Below are positions 1-10,293 of a stretch of 64,000 nucleotides of DNA, piece by piece. A model generated the notes under the pieces. The model was given only the letters and a program-made list of their open reading frames with translations, was not told the DNA's origin and did no database searches. Source of the DNA: Pelagibius sp. Lineage in GTDB: Bacteria; Pseudomonadota; Alphaproteobacteria; Kiloniellales; Kiloniellaceae. The translations under genes and the position numbers were made by a program. Within the stretch, counting starts at the first letter, position 1. Every line of letters begins with the position of its first letter. The DNA is taken from assembly GCA_028280305.1 (NCBI GenBank), contig JANQMC010000034.1:186001-250000 (forward strand). Direction: 5' to 3'.

Positions 1-82
1 GGTTGAACGCGGGAGACAGTCGGGCATAGACTTCCGGGGTAAACGCCACCAAACAAGATCAAGGCGCAAGGAGCGTGATGCG

Positions 83-1681
83 ATGAATGCAATCGATCTC
101 AAAAAGATGGCCATGTCCGCCCTCGCGTTTGCCGTAGTTCTTGGCGTCTTGGTATTCTTGAGTCCCGCAGCCCAGGCAAAGGAATTCCGCTGGGCCGCGA
201 CCACCGATCCGCAGACCCTGGACCCCCACGCGGTCAACTCGGCGCCGGTGCTCGGGTTTCTGAACAATGTCTATGAGGGGCTGCTGCGCCGCGACCGTGA
301 CATGAAGATCGAGGGCGCGCTGGCCGAGCGCTGGGAACCGCTCGGCGAAGACGGATGGCGCTTTCATCTGCGCCGTGGCGTCACCTTTCACGATGGCTCG
401 GCTTTCACGGCCGAGGACGTCCTGTTCTCCTACCAGCGCGCCAGCGCCGAGGAGGCCGACGTTCGCTCCTGGTTTGCGCCGGTCAGCGAGGTGAAGCTGG
501 TGGACGACTTCACCATTGACTTCATGACCAAGGCGCCCAATCCGATTTTTCCGGACTCCATCGCCAACTTCATGATCATGGACAAGGATTGGTCGGAGGC
601 AAACGGCACCGCGCGGACCTCGACGCAGAGCGAGGGTTTTGCCACCCTGAACGCCAACGGCACCGGTGCCTTCAAGGTCGTCGAACGCTCGCCCGGTGTG
701 CGCACGGTGCTGGAGCCTTTCGCAGGGTGGTGGGGAGAGGTCGAACACAACGTCACCCGTGCCGTCTTCACGCCGGTCACCCAGCAGGCAACGGCGGTGG
801 CGGCGCTGATCTCCGGCGAAGTCGATTTCATCAATCCGGTGCCCTTGCAGGACGTTCCCCGGCTGGAAGGCGCTGCCGGGGTAAAAATCCTGCAGGGAGT
901 CGAAGCGCGCGTCATTATGCTGGGCTTTGCCCATCAGGCTGCGGCGCTGAAGTTTTCCGATGAAACCAGCGACGCCAATCCCTTCCGTGATCCGCGGGTG
1001 CGCAAGGCGGTTTATCAGGCGATCGACGTCGATACGCTGATCAAGAAGGTGATGCGCGGCAATGCCGCGGCCGCCAGCCTGCTGGTGAGCCCGGCAATGC
1101 GTGGCTACAGCCCGGACCTCTCGGCCCGCTACCCCTTTGACCGGGAAGCCAGCAAGGCCCTGCTGGCGGAGGCGGGCTATCCCGAAGGTTTCAGCTTTGG
1201 CCTCTCCTGTCCCAACGACCGCTACATCAATGACGCCAGCATCTGCACCGCCATCGTCGGCATGCTGGCGAAGGTGGGGGTCACTGCAAAGCTGAACGCC
1301 ATGCCGGTACGGCAGTACTGGCCGGAGTTGCGGGCCGACCAGTTCGACATGTATCTGCTCGGCTGGTCGCCCGGCACCTTCGATGCCGAACATCCGGTCC
1401 GCTTCCTGCTGGCGACGCCGGATGCGGAGAAAAAGCTGGGAAGCTGGAACTTCGGCGGCTTCTCCGACGCCAGGGTCGACGCGTTGCTGCCGAAGATCCA
1501 GCGAGAGATCGATCCCGCCGCCCGCCAGGCGATGCTGGACGAGGTACATAGTTTGTTGCAGGAGGACGTGGCCTATGTGCCGCTCTACGTCCAGCCGCTG
1601 GTCTGGGGCATGAAGCAGAACGTCGAGGTGACCCAGCGCGCCGACAACTTCTTCATCCTGCGCTGGGTCCGTGTGAACTGA
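83..1681 (+). CDS. ABC transporter substrate-binding protein, family 5 (peptide/opine/nickel type)
   Basis: A 532-residue periplasmic binding protein of the SBP family 5 (DppA/OppA-like) type, expected to deliver peptides or peptide-like solutes to an ABC importer. Residues 1-32 form a signal peptide ending AQA, with mature protein from KEF. The family opening is clear: TTDPQTLDPH near residue 41, LAERWEP, then FHDGSAFTAEDVLFSYQR. The C-terminal lobe has the usual VRKAVYQAID and YVPLYVQP segments. Length is normal for the family. An AAGGAG ribosome site ends 9 bases before the ATG at 83. No permease or ATPase gene follows, so its partners lie before the window or elsewhere; substrate cannot be assigned. 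Confidence 0.93.
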   Translation: MNAIDLKKMAMSALAFAVVLGVLVFLSPAAQAKEFRWAATTDPQTLDPHAVNSAPVLGFLNNVYEGLLRRDRDMKIEGALAERWEPLGEDGWRFHLRRGVTFHDGSAFTAEDVLFSYQRASAEEADVRSWFAPVSEVKLVDDFTIDFMTKAPNPIFPDSIANFMIMDKDWSEANGTARTSTQSEGFATLNANGTGAFKVVERSPGVRTVLEPFAGWWGEVEHNVTRAVFTPVTQQATAVAALISGEVDFINPVPLQDVPRLEGAAGVKILQGVEARVIMLGFAHQAAALKFSDETSDANPFRDPRVRKAVYQAIDVDTLIKKVMRGNAAAASLLVSPAMRGYSPDLSARYPFDREASKALLAEAGYPEGFSFGLSCPNDRYINDASICTAIVGMLAKVGVTAKLNAMPVRQYWPELRADQFDMYLLGWSPGTFDAEHPVRFLLATPDAEKKLGSWNFGGFSDARVDALLPKIQREIDPAARQAMLDEVHSLLQEDVAYVPLYVQPLVWGMKQNVEVTQRADNFFILRWVRVN

Positions 1682-1740
1682 GCCGGAGTCCCGCCGGACA
1701 GCGGCAGTCCGTTCCTTTTCGAATGGATTGAGCTGATTTA

Positions 1741-1779
1741 CCGGGATTGATGGATCGAGAAGAGATCGATCAATCCCGG
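1741..1779. terminator. Bidirectional hairpin terminator between convergent genes
   Basis: Arms of 16 bases (1741-1756 and 1764-1779) pair with one mismatch around the 7-base loop GAGAAGA. It sits in the 105-base gap between the end of the binding-protein gene (plus) and the end of the YdcH gene (minus), the expected place for a shared terminator. No strong T-run flanks it. Confidence 0.65.
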
Positions 1780-1786
1780 ATCTGTG

Positions 1787-2029
1787 CTAAGAAGCGTCGT
1801 TGAGCAGTTGGGCGATTTCGTCTTTCAGGGCCAGCCGTTCCTTCTTCAGGATTTCGCTGCGCTGGTCCGACGCAGCCTCGACCTCCGCCTCGATGCGGTG
1901 AATCTCGCGGTTGACCTTGTGGTATTCCTCGGCCAAGCGGGCGAAGTGTGCCGACTCGGTCTTCAGCCGGTGGATGGTACCGGTTGCTTCGGGGAACTCC
2001 TCGGCCAGTTCGTGAGGCGTATGGGTCAT
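1787..2029 (-). CDS. YdcH/DUF465 family small helical protein
   Basis: An 80-residue, highly charged, all-helical protein. The features HELAEEFPE, HFARLAEEYHKVNREIHRIE and the C-terminal LKKERLALKDEIAQLL match the YdcH (DUF465) family, which is common and often multicopy in alphaproteobacteria; its cellular role is unknown. Length is typical. A second family member lies at 41985-42245. The upstream region carries three 22-base tandem repeats that could control this gene or the divergent MerR gene. Confidence 0.85.
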   Translation of the reverse strand: MTHTPHELAEEFPEATGTIHRLKTESAHFARLAEEYHKVNREIHRIEAEVEAASDQRSEILKKERLALKDEIAQLLNDAS

Positions 2030-2097
2030 GCGCTGCTCCCTGATAGTGCTTGTAACGTGCTGTAAGGATCAGGCCATTTTCAGCCCCCACCGACATT

Positions 2098-2163
2098 GAT
2101 CTTGGTCAAACCAAAGGAGGATCTTGGTCAAACCAGAAGGGGATCTTGGTCAATCCGGAGGGC
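2098..2163. repeat. Three 22-bp direct repeats, possible regulator-binding array
   Basis: Three head-to-tail units start at 2098, 2120 and 2142. Each begins GATCTTGGTCAA; the rest of each unit drifts. The exact 22-base period is about two helical turns, so bound proteins would stack on one DNA face. The array lies in the divergent spacer between the YdcH gene and the MerR gene. What binds is unknown. Confidence 0.7.
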
Positions 2164-2228
2164 CGCGGCTGCCCGGAAAGACGGCCAGGGTCTTGACCCA
2201 GGGTCTTGACAAGGCGCCGTAGAGTCAT

Positions 2229-2257
2229 AATCTACAGTCAACGTAAGGTGATGAATG
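2229..2257 (+). promoter_or_regulatory. Copy 1 of a duplicated promoter/operator segment at the merR start
   Basis: A 29-base segment running from AATCTACAGT to the MerR start codon recurs at 2658-2686 with 24 of 29 bases identical. A TTGACA element lies just upstream at 2206-2211. Its position over the MerR start and before the next gene suggests a MerR operator serving both. Confidence 0.5.
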
Positions 2258-2644
2258 TCTAAAATGCAGATCGGCGAGCTCGCGGCGCGTACCGGGCTGA
2301 GCCAAAGGACCATACATTTCTACGAGGAAAAGAGGCTGATCTCGCCGAGCGAGCGGGAGGGGCGTGGTTACCGTTATTATGATGAACAGACGTTGCGGCG
2401 CCTGGAAAAGATCTCCGCATTGAAGGAAATCGGCCTGTCACTGGATGAGATCGCCGGGGTGATTGATCTCTATTTCCAGGACGAGACCGGAATCATGGGT
2501 AAGCGCCGCGTCCTTGAAATTCTGCAGGGCCATCTGAAAGGAACTGAGGCCCGGATAGTCTCGCTGCAGGGCTTCAGGAAAGACACCAAGGCCAGCATCA
2601 AGAAGCTGGAAGGGCTGATTGCCAAGGCTGAAGGCCGCGGCTGA
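2255..2644 (+). CDS. MerR family transcriptional regulator
   Basis: A 129-residue MerR-type regulator. The N-terminal winged helix is unmistakable: MQIGELAARTGLSQRTIHFYEEKRLI at residues 4-29, then GYRYYDEQTLRRLEKISALKEIGLSLDEI. The C-terminal part is a short coiled-coil dimerisation helix with no cysteine, so a metal- or thiol-sensing role like that of MerR, ZntR or CueR is unlikely; the ligand cannot be inferred. The start ATG at 2255 lies inside a 29-base segment repeated after the gene, suggesting that it regulates itself and the exported protein at 2796. Confidence 0.9.
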   Translation: MSKMQIGELAARTGLSQRTIHFYEEKRLISPSEREGRGYRYYDEQTLRRLEKISALKEIGLSLDEIAGVIDLYFQDETGIMGKRRVLEILQGHLKGTEARIVSLQGFRKDTKASIKKLEGLIAKAEGRG

Positions 2645-2657
2645 TTTTTTTGTCCAA

Positions 2658-2686
2658 AATCTACAGTTGACGTTAGATGTTGAATG
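2658..2686 (+). promoter_or_regulatory. Copy 2 of the duplicated MerR-region operator
   Basis: Near-copy of 2229-2257, placed 110 bases before the start of the exported protein gene at 2796. It ends in an ATG that opens a 32-codon reading frame (2684-2782) without a visible ribosome site; this frame stops just before the AAGGAG site of the next gene and could be a leader or chance. Confidence 0.45.
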
Positions 2687-2706
2687 AGCAGATCCGTCTT
2701 TGAACC

Positions 2707-2768
2707 TCATCCTTCGCCGTCGATGACGCGAAGCAGGCTTTGCCGAACATCGACCGGGCGAAGGATGA
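2707..2768. repeat. Long imperfect palindrome, REP-like element
   Basis: Outer arms TCATCCTTCGCC (2707-2718) and GGCGAAGGATGA (2757-2768) pair perfectly. The stem continues with GTCGATG (2719-2725) and CATCGAC (2748-2754) after a two-base bulge, leaving a 22-base loop. The ends resemble repetitive extragenic palindromes common in alphaproteobacterial genomes. In RNA it would be a strong 5' leader hairpin for the gene at 2796. Confidence 0.6.
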
Positions 2769-2795
2769 CCGATCGAGAATGAAGGAGCACCCAAA

Positions 2796-5160
<2,365 letters not shown>

Positions 5161-5375
5161 GTTCCCATTCATCCAAGTCCGCTTACTTGAGGTTGTGCCG
5201 AATCTCAGGCCCTTCTTTGTCCTTTGGTTTGTTCCGATAGCCGTGGCTAGTCTGGCCAGCCGCTGGGCAATGTGAGTTCCCCCACAGTGCAATACACCCA
5301 GAGGTCTAAAGTGTTGGGCGGCGACACCCGGGACGCTGGGATTCCGGCTGCGCCGACAATCGGGGTGAGAGGGCA

Positions 5376-7586
5376 ATGAGCAACACAATCGAGGGCCTGG
5401 ACAAGGCGCCGGAGACCTTACCGTCCGGAGAGGGCCGCGCCGAGAGCAGCCTGCGGCGCCTGACCATCGGCGGGCAGCCTTTCTTCGTGCTGAAGCAGCG
5501 CGGCAGTTTCCCGGACATGGCCTATGATCATGGCCGCCTGCTGGCACAGGAAATTGAAGACGGCGCTTTCCCCGAGATCGTCTCCACCATCGCCCGCGGG
5601 GTGAACCTGGAGAACGAGACCCTGCGCCATGTCGCCTCGGCGCTCTACCGCTGTTACAGCGACCGTATCCTGAACAATTCGAGCGAAGAATTTCAGCAGG
5701 CCGTCGACGGGCTGGGCGAAGGCTATCGCGCAGGCTTGGCCAATCCCGAGTTTTCCCAGCTTGAGGTGCGCGACGCCCTGATCGCGATTGAGGTCGGCAA
5801 CATCATCGACGGCCTGTCGCGGATCTTCCAGATCCCCGGTGTGCGGGCAATCCGTGCACCGGCGATTCTGGCCTTGGTGCTGCCGTCCCTGGCCGATCCC
5901 GACGCCAAGGCCTATCTGGAAGAGGCAAAGCGGGAGCCGGAGAAACAGCACGACATCGCTGCGGCGCTCGCCGCCATGACCGGCCCGAACAACCGCTACG
6001 ACTTCGGCTGTACCGGTTTTGCCGTACCCGGCGCGCTCAGCCGCGATGGACGGCTTCTGCATGCGCGCAACCTGGATGCGGACCTCTTTCACTGGAACAA
6101 GGCGCCGGTATTGTCCCTGCTGGATGAAACCGGCGACAACGCGAACTGGCACAAGTATGTCGCCTTCGGTACCGCCGGCCTGATCTACCCCGGCGGCATC
6201 TCCGGCATGAACGACGCCGGTCTCTCGGTTTCTCTTCACCAGCTTTCGACAACGCAGCTCGAAAGCGGGTTCCTCTTCGGTCATGGTGACATCTGTCCCT
6301 TCACCCAGCAGCGGGTGCTGCGCGAGGCCGGCAGCATCGACGAGGCCGTCGACCTTGTGAAAGACGCGAAACACTTTGCGGCTTGGACCATCCTGGTTTC
6401 CGAAGCGAAGACCGGCCAAGTCTGCCGCATCGAACTGAACGGCGATCGCGTGCGGGTGATGAAGCACGACGGCGAGGCGGTGCCCCAGACCAACCATTTC
6501 CTGCACCACGATATGGCCGAGCGGCTGTTCGACGAGGATGACAACCATTTCACCGTGACCTTTGGCAAATGGCTGGAAACCCATGCGCGTTACGATTCGG
6601 TATCGGCGGCCCTGAAGGCCGATGCGGGGCAGGAGAGGATCGACCTGACCTGGGCTATGAACTGGCTCGGCTCCAGCCGCGACGGCGCGCTGGAGAAAAT
6701 GCGTCTCGCCATGCCGACGCCGCCGGATCCGCTGGCCGCAGAGCGCGCCTATGGCCGGGTGCCGCGCAAGGTCTACAGCCAGCTCGGCAGCATCGTGCTG
6801 GCCGACCCCGGGCGCCGGGCCGGCCGCGACGAAGTCTGGATGACCACCGGCGACCGTCAACCGAGCCCGCACAGCAGCTATTCCGGTTGGCAGCTCGACT
6901 GGGACGGCTTTGAGATCAGCCCGCTGCCGGACGATCCGGTGCGGCGTATGGAGAGCTATGCCGAGGGCGGTCGCAAGAACTGGGAAGAGTCCCTGGTGCG
7001 CTACCTCTGGGCCCGGCTGGCGATGACCCGGCCAAGGGATTCAGAGGGCGATCTGCTGCGCCGCAGGGTGACGGCCGCAGAAAGAAAAGAGGGCTTGATC
7101 GGCGCAGTGCATCTCATTGATTCGGCGATCGAACTGGCGGCCATGGACCGCATCGTGGAGGTTCCCTATCACTACATGCGCGCACGCCTGAACCACGCCG
7201 CCGGTGACTATGCGGCGGCGGAGGGAGATTGGCGTCTGTTGAGGGCCATCTGGGCTTGGCAGCAGGACAAACCGGCCGTCGCCGCCGACTGGCCGGTCGC
7301 CGCGCCAAGAGTCATGCCGCTGATGCATCCCTACGAGGGCGCGCTGGTTGGTTTGCTGTCCGTGGTGACGGAAGATCTGCGCCTTGATGGCACCGCCTGG
7401 AACGGCCGCGCGGGGCGGCTGGAAGAGGCGCACGGACTGTTCACGCAACTGCTGCAGGAAAACTTCGGTACCGACGGGCCGATTCACTTCGACCTCGAAA
7501 ACTGGCTCGACCTTCTGGAGGCTGTCAGCGATGAAGGCGGGCAGGCGGTCGACCTGCCGGAGCCGGACTTCGTCTCTGCCGAGTAA
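5376..7586 (+). CDS. C45-like (acyl-CoA:6-APA acyltransferase type) Ntn hydrolase with long C-terminal extension
   Basis: A 736-residue predicted amidohydrolase. Residues 30-440 resemble the linear-amide hydrolase/C45 group: GSFPDMAYDHGRLLAQEI near the start, then YDFGCTGFAVPG with Cys212 as the likely catalytic nucleophile, GRLLHARNLDAD, GLIYPGGISGMNDAGLSVSLHQ and QTNHFLHHDM. Classic family members are about 350-400 residues and mature by cleavage before the Cys. Here about 210 residues precede the Cys and about 300 extra residues follow the core; the tail (HYMRARLNHAAGDYAAAEGDWRLL) looks helical and TPR-like. No signal peptide was seen. Substrate unknown; it stands alone between PobA and a convergent oxygenase gene. 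Confidence 0.75.
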   Translation: MSNTIEGLDKAPETLPSGEGRAESSLRRLTIGGQPFFVLKQRGSFPDMAYDHGRLLAQEIEDGAFPEIVSTIARGVNLENETLRHVASALYRCYSDRILNNSSEEFQQAVDGLGEGYRAGLANPEFSQLEVRDALIAIEVGNIIDGLSRIFQIPGVRAIRAPAILALVLPSLADPDAKAYLEEAKREPEKQHDIAAALAAMTGPNNRYDFGCTGFAVPGALSRDGRLLHARNLDADLFHWNKAPVLSLLDETGDNANWHKYVAFGTAGLIYPGGISGMNDAGLSVSLHQLSTTQLESGFLFGHGDICPFTQQRVLREAGSIDEAVDLVKDAKHFAAWTILVSEAKTGQVCRIELNGDRVRVMKHDGEAVPQTNHFLHHDMAERLFDEDDNHFTVTFGKWLETHARYDSVSAALKADAGQERIDLTWAMNWLGSSRDGALEKMRLAMPTPPDPLAAERAYGRVPRKVYSQLGSIVLADPGRRAGRDEVWMTTGDRQPSPHSSYSGWQLDWDGFEISPLPDDPVRRMESYAEGGRKNWEESLVRYLWARLAMTRPRDSEGDLLRRRVTAAERKEGLIGAVHLIDSAIELAAMDRIVEVPYHYMRARLNHAAGDYAAAEGDWRLLRAIWAWQQDKPAVAADWPVAAPRVMPLMHPYEGALVGLLSVVTEDLRLDGTAWNGRAGRLEEAHGLFTQLLQENFGTDGPIHFDLENWLDLLEAVSDEGGQAVDLPEPDFVSAE

Positions 7587-7610
7587 ACTATCCTGCCTGT
7601 TGCGCCCTTC

Positions 7611-7633
7611 GAGACGGCCTTTCAGGCCTCCTC
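7611..7633. terminator. Hairpin in convergent gap, resembling a repetitive palindrome
   Basis: GAGACGGCCT and AGGCCTCCTC pair at 8 of 10 positions around TTC. The surrounding CCTTCGAGACGG...CTCCGGATG pattern resembles alphaproteobacterial extragenic palindromes. It lies between two converging genes and probably ends both transcripts. Confidence 0.45.
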
Positions 7634-7656
7634 CGGATGCTGCGCCCGCTAAGTCT

Positions 7657-8886
7657 CTACAATGCCATCTGGGCGCGGCCGAGGTCGGTCAGATCGTCCA
7701 GAGTCGCCCGGCCCTTAAAGTCGACTTCGTAGTTCTCGGCGGCGAAATCCGGCGCGGACTCGCCGGCCAGGAAGCGGGCGGCCTGTTTCCGGGCATAGGC
7801 TTCGTTCTTGGCGCAGCGCGGCGAGGCGCCGACATAGATGACATTGGATTCCCGCTCGCCGTTGTGCACGTCTTCGACGGCATGGATCAGATCGGGGTGC
7901 CACCAGACCGTGTCCCCGGGATCGACCCTGGGAATCGAGACCAGACCTTCCAGCAGATCGGCATGCCAGGCCGGGTCGGCGCAGAGCGCCTTGCCGGGTT
8001 CGGCGCCGCAGAGTTCGTCGGTGGGCACGTCCGGTTGCAAAGCCCGCAGCAACAGGTGGGCGATCCCGGAGGCAATGGGCACCAGCTGCAGGGTGCCGTC
8101 GTTCGGTCCCTGGGTGGTCAACGCCGTCCAGCCCTGGAAAGAACGGAACATGGAGCAGACTGCGGGCGAGGCATACTCGCGGGTCTGGGTGCGGTAGGTC
8201 GCCTTCCAGGGATCGTAGGCGGTCCAGTCGCCCGCGAAGATCGGCTCGTAGATTTTCCGAAAAGCGGGATCGACCCAGCGTTCGTAGGAGCCGGCATCCA
8301 TGTGCGGCGACAGGCCGAGGCGGCTGTCGCCGGGCTGGCGGCGCCTCGTGCGGTCTGCATAGCTGTAGTCGTTGTCGGTGTCGAATTCATCGCCCACCGG
8401 CCCGCGCACATCCCAAAGGCGGTTGAGAAAGCGCTTGGTCTCGGCCATCTCCTCGGCTTGGCGGGCCATGATCTGCGGCTTCGACCAGTAGAGGCCGTAG
8501 ATCTGCGGGCGCCCGGCCTCCAGGTTGTCGAAGTATTTGTCCATGCCCGACTTTTCCTGCGCCTTCTCCAGGTAGTCGTTGTCGGCGATGTAGGCACCGA
8601 TCTCTTCGTTCCAGGCCTCCGCGCGGGCCTGAGGAAAGACACCGCGGATGACCACGGCGCCGCGCCGGCGGATGTGGTCGATCTGGCCGGCGGAAACCTT
8701 GTCTGCCTTGACCGCCGCGAAGTCGATCTGGGGAACGGCGGACCCGGTTCTGGCTTCTTCTTCCAGCACCGCTTCTACCTCACGGCGCATGCCGTCCTTT
8801 ACCTTTGCGAAAGCGGCTGCCACGTCCTGTCCGCTGCGGAGTTCTCTTTTCGCGTCGGCGATGAAGGGGCGGATCATGTCGTTCAT
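7657..8886 (-). CDS. DUF1479 family (YbiU-like) putative Fe(II)/2-oxoglutarate oxygenase
   Basis: A 409-residue protein that follows E. coli YbiU: RRGAVVIRGVFP, PQIYGLYWSKPQIMARQAEEMAE, FLNRLWD, LSPHMDAGSYERWVDPAF, YDPWKATYRT, SMFRSFQGWTAL, DELCGAEPGKAL and GDTVWWHPDLIHAVEDV. The HxD pair in HMD and the later His in DLIH fit the iron ligands of a 2-oxoglutarate oxygenase, but the family reaction is not established. The ATG at 8886 has a strong AGAGAGGA site; a longer frame to 8988 would overlap the upstream LacI gene and is not supported. It is the second gene after the LacI regulator and reads the same way. Confidence 0.9.
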   Translation of the reverse strand: MNDMIRPFIADAKRELRSGQDVAAAFAKVKDGMRREVEAVLEEEARTGSAVPQIDFAAVKADKVSAGQIDHIRRRGAVVIRGVFPQARAEAWNEEIGAYIADNDYLEKAQEKSGMDKYFDNLEAGRPQIYGLYWSKPQIMARQAEEMAETKRFLNRLWDVRGPVGDEFDTDNDYSYADRTRRRQPGDSRLGLSPHMDAGSYERWVDPAFRKIYEPIFAGDWTAYDPWKATYRTQTREYASPAVCSMFRSFQGWTALTTQGPNDGTLQLVPIASGIAHLLLRALQPDVPTDELCGAEPGKALCADPAWHADLLEGLVSIPRVDPGDTVWWHPDLIHAVEDVHNGERESNVIYVGASPRCAKNEAYARKQAARFLAGESAPDFAAENYEVDFKGRATLDDLTDLGRAQMAL

Positions 8887-8935
8887 CGGGTCCTCTCTTT
8901 GTGCGCTTCCTGCCGCGGTGTTCTTCTTCTTGTTT

Positions 8936-10042
8936 TTAGGGGGCGGCCTCTTGTTGGCTGCCGGTTCTGAATCGAAGTTCCGGCTCACGGATCGTTTGAA
9001 GGTTTTCCATCGGCTCTTCGTTGATGCAGCCGACCAGAATTTGCGCCAGGGTCTGGCCGGTCGCGGTAAGATCCTCGTAGATGGTGTCGATGGCCGGCGT
9101 CGTGTGGTCGAGTACCGTCGATGTCTGTTTGGCGACCAGATCTACGTCGTCCCCGGGTGTCATTCCGGCGTCCCGCAGCCCGGCTGTAAGGGCGAGGGCG
9201 GAGACATCGCCGCTGCAGATAAAGCCGTCCGGCGCAGCGGTCTGGCCCATCATGTGGCGAATCGCTGCGCGGATCGTATCGGGCGCGCTGTCGGTATCGA
9301 TTCCCGGTGCCGGAACCATCGTGGCGCCGAACTGGTGTGCCGCACGCTCAAAGCCCATGATCATATGGTTGTGGTAGGTCACGCCGCTGGGCGGGGCGAT
9401 GATGCAGAGCCGTCGCCGTCCCTTGACGCAGAGCCTTTTGGCGGCTTCGAAGGCGAAGCCGTAGTTATCGAAGTCGTGGTAGGGGTGCGGCGTCGCCAGT
9501 TCGCTGCGGCCGTGGCAGACGAAGGGAAAGCCCATTTCCAGCAGATAGCGGATGCGTTCGTCCTGCGGGCGGGTGCGCGACAGGATAATGCCGTCGGCCG
9601 AACCGGTCTCGATGATGTAGCGGATCGGCTCCATGGGATCGCCGCCCAGGAAATGCGGCGTGACCACCAGATGGTAGGCGGTGTCGCGCAAGGCCTGGGA
9701 TATACCGAAGATCATGGAGGTGCCGTAACCCATGACCTCCTCGTGGGGGTTCAGGACGAGGCTGATGACATTGGTCTTGCCGGTTCGAAGCCGAACGCCG
9801 GCGCGGTCGGGCCGGTAGCCCAGGTCGCTGGCGATGCGGCGTACCCGTTTCTTGGTGTCTTCGCCGATCTCCGGTCCGTCCTTTAAGGCCCGGGAGACGG
9901 TGGTAACCCCGAGATTGGCGATTTCCGCGATGGTCTTCAGGGTCGGCCGCTTGGTTGACTCCGCCGATGACGGCAGGCCGCTCCGCAGCGCCGCCGAGGG
10001 CCGGTCTGCCGCTGAGAATTCGGCCTTGTCCTTGGGCGCCAT
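8936..10042 (-). CDS. LacI family transcriptional regulator
   Basis: A 368-residue LacI/GalR repressor. The helix-turn-helix and hinge are at residues 35-82 (TLKTIAEIANLGVTTVSRALKDGPEIGEDTKKRVRRIASDLGYRP), followed by a periplasmic-binding-protein-like effector domain (GTSMIFGISQAL, GTSADGIILSRT-like region, GFERAAHQFGA, GFICSGDVSALAL). About 30 disordered residues precede the DNA-binding domain; ATG 10042 was chosen over a farther start that would run into the operator region. It is divergent from a sugar ABC operon, and two CTGTA-N4-TACAG palindromes in the spacer are its likely operators. Confidence 0.93.
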   Translation of the reverse strand: MAPKDKAEFSAADRPSAALRSGLPSSAESTKRPTLKTIAEIANLGVTTVSRALKDGPEIGEDTKKRVRRIASDLGYRPDRAGVRLRTGKTNVISLVLNPHEEVMGYGTSMIFGISQALRDTAYHLVVTPHFLGGDPMEPIRYIIETGSADGIILSRTRPQDERIRYLLEMGFPFVCHGRSELATPHPYHDFDNYGFAFEAAKRLCVKGRRRLCIIAPPSGVTYHNHMIMGFERAAHQFGATMVPAPGIDTDSAPDTIRAAIRHMMGQTAAPDGFICSGDVSALALTAGLRDAGMTPGDDVDLVAKQTSTVLDHTTPAIDTIYEDLTATGQTLAQILVGCINEEPMENLQTIREPELRFRTGSQQEAAP

Positions 10043-10081
10043 CCCTGTCTGTCTCCCGTTTCGAAATCTCGGCAAATATAC

Positions 10082-10095
10082 CTGTATCGTTACAG
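10082..10095. promoter_or_regulatory. LacI-type operator, proximal to the regulator gene
   Basis: CTGTATCGTTACAG is a 14-base near-palindrome with a central CG, as in LacI-family sites, 40 bases before the regulator start. It matches the perfect site at 10221 at 13 of 14 positions. Confidence 0.75.
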
Positions 10096-10152
10096 ATGAC
10101 AAGAGAGGTCATGGCTTGGGCTGTGCTTTCTGATGAATAACAACCAAAAAAC

Positions 10153-10172
10153 ATTATATTTATCAATATAAT
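10153..10172. promoter_or_regulatory. AT-rich inverted repeat in the divergent promoter region
   Basis: ATTATATT (10153-10160) and AATATAAT (10165-10172) pair perfectly around TATC. It is by far the most AT-rich stretch nearby and probably contains -10 elements for one or both divergent promoters, between the two LacI operators. Confidence 0.45.
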
Positions 10173-10220
10173 AGAATGAAGGCGATGATCTGAGCAATGG
10201 CGACGGTTGACCGGCGCAAG

Positions 10221-10234
10221 CTGTAACGTTACAG
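10221..10234. promoter_or_regulatory. LacI-type operator, perfect palindrome
   Basis: CTGTAACGTTACAG is a perfect 14-base palindrome with central CG, 60 bases upstream of the sugar-binding-protein start. Together with 10082-10095 (139 bases apart) it could support DNA looping over both divergent promoters. Confidence 0.8.
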
Positions 10235-10293
10235 ATATCTCAGATGCGGAACTTCACCGCACGGCGAATTTGCTCAGAACTGGGAGGAATACC

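Noticed and set aside
59-1549. A 496-codon minus-strand open frame
   Set aside because: Shadow of the family 5 binding protein; no recognisable domain.
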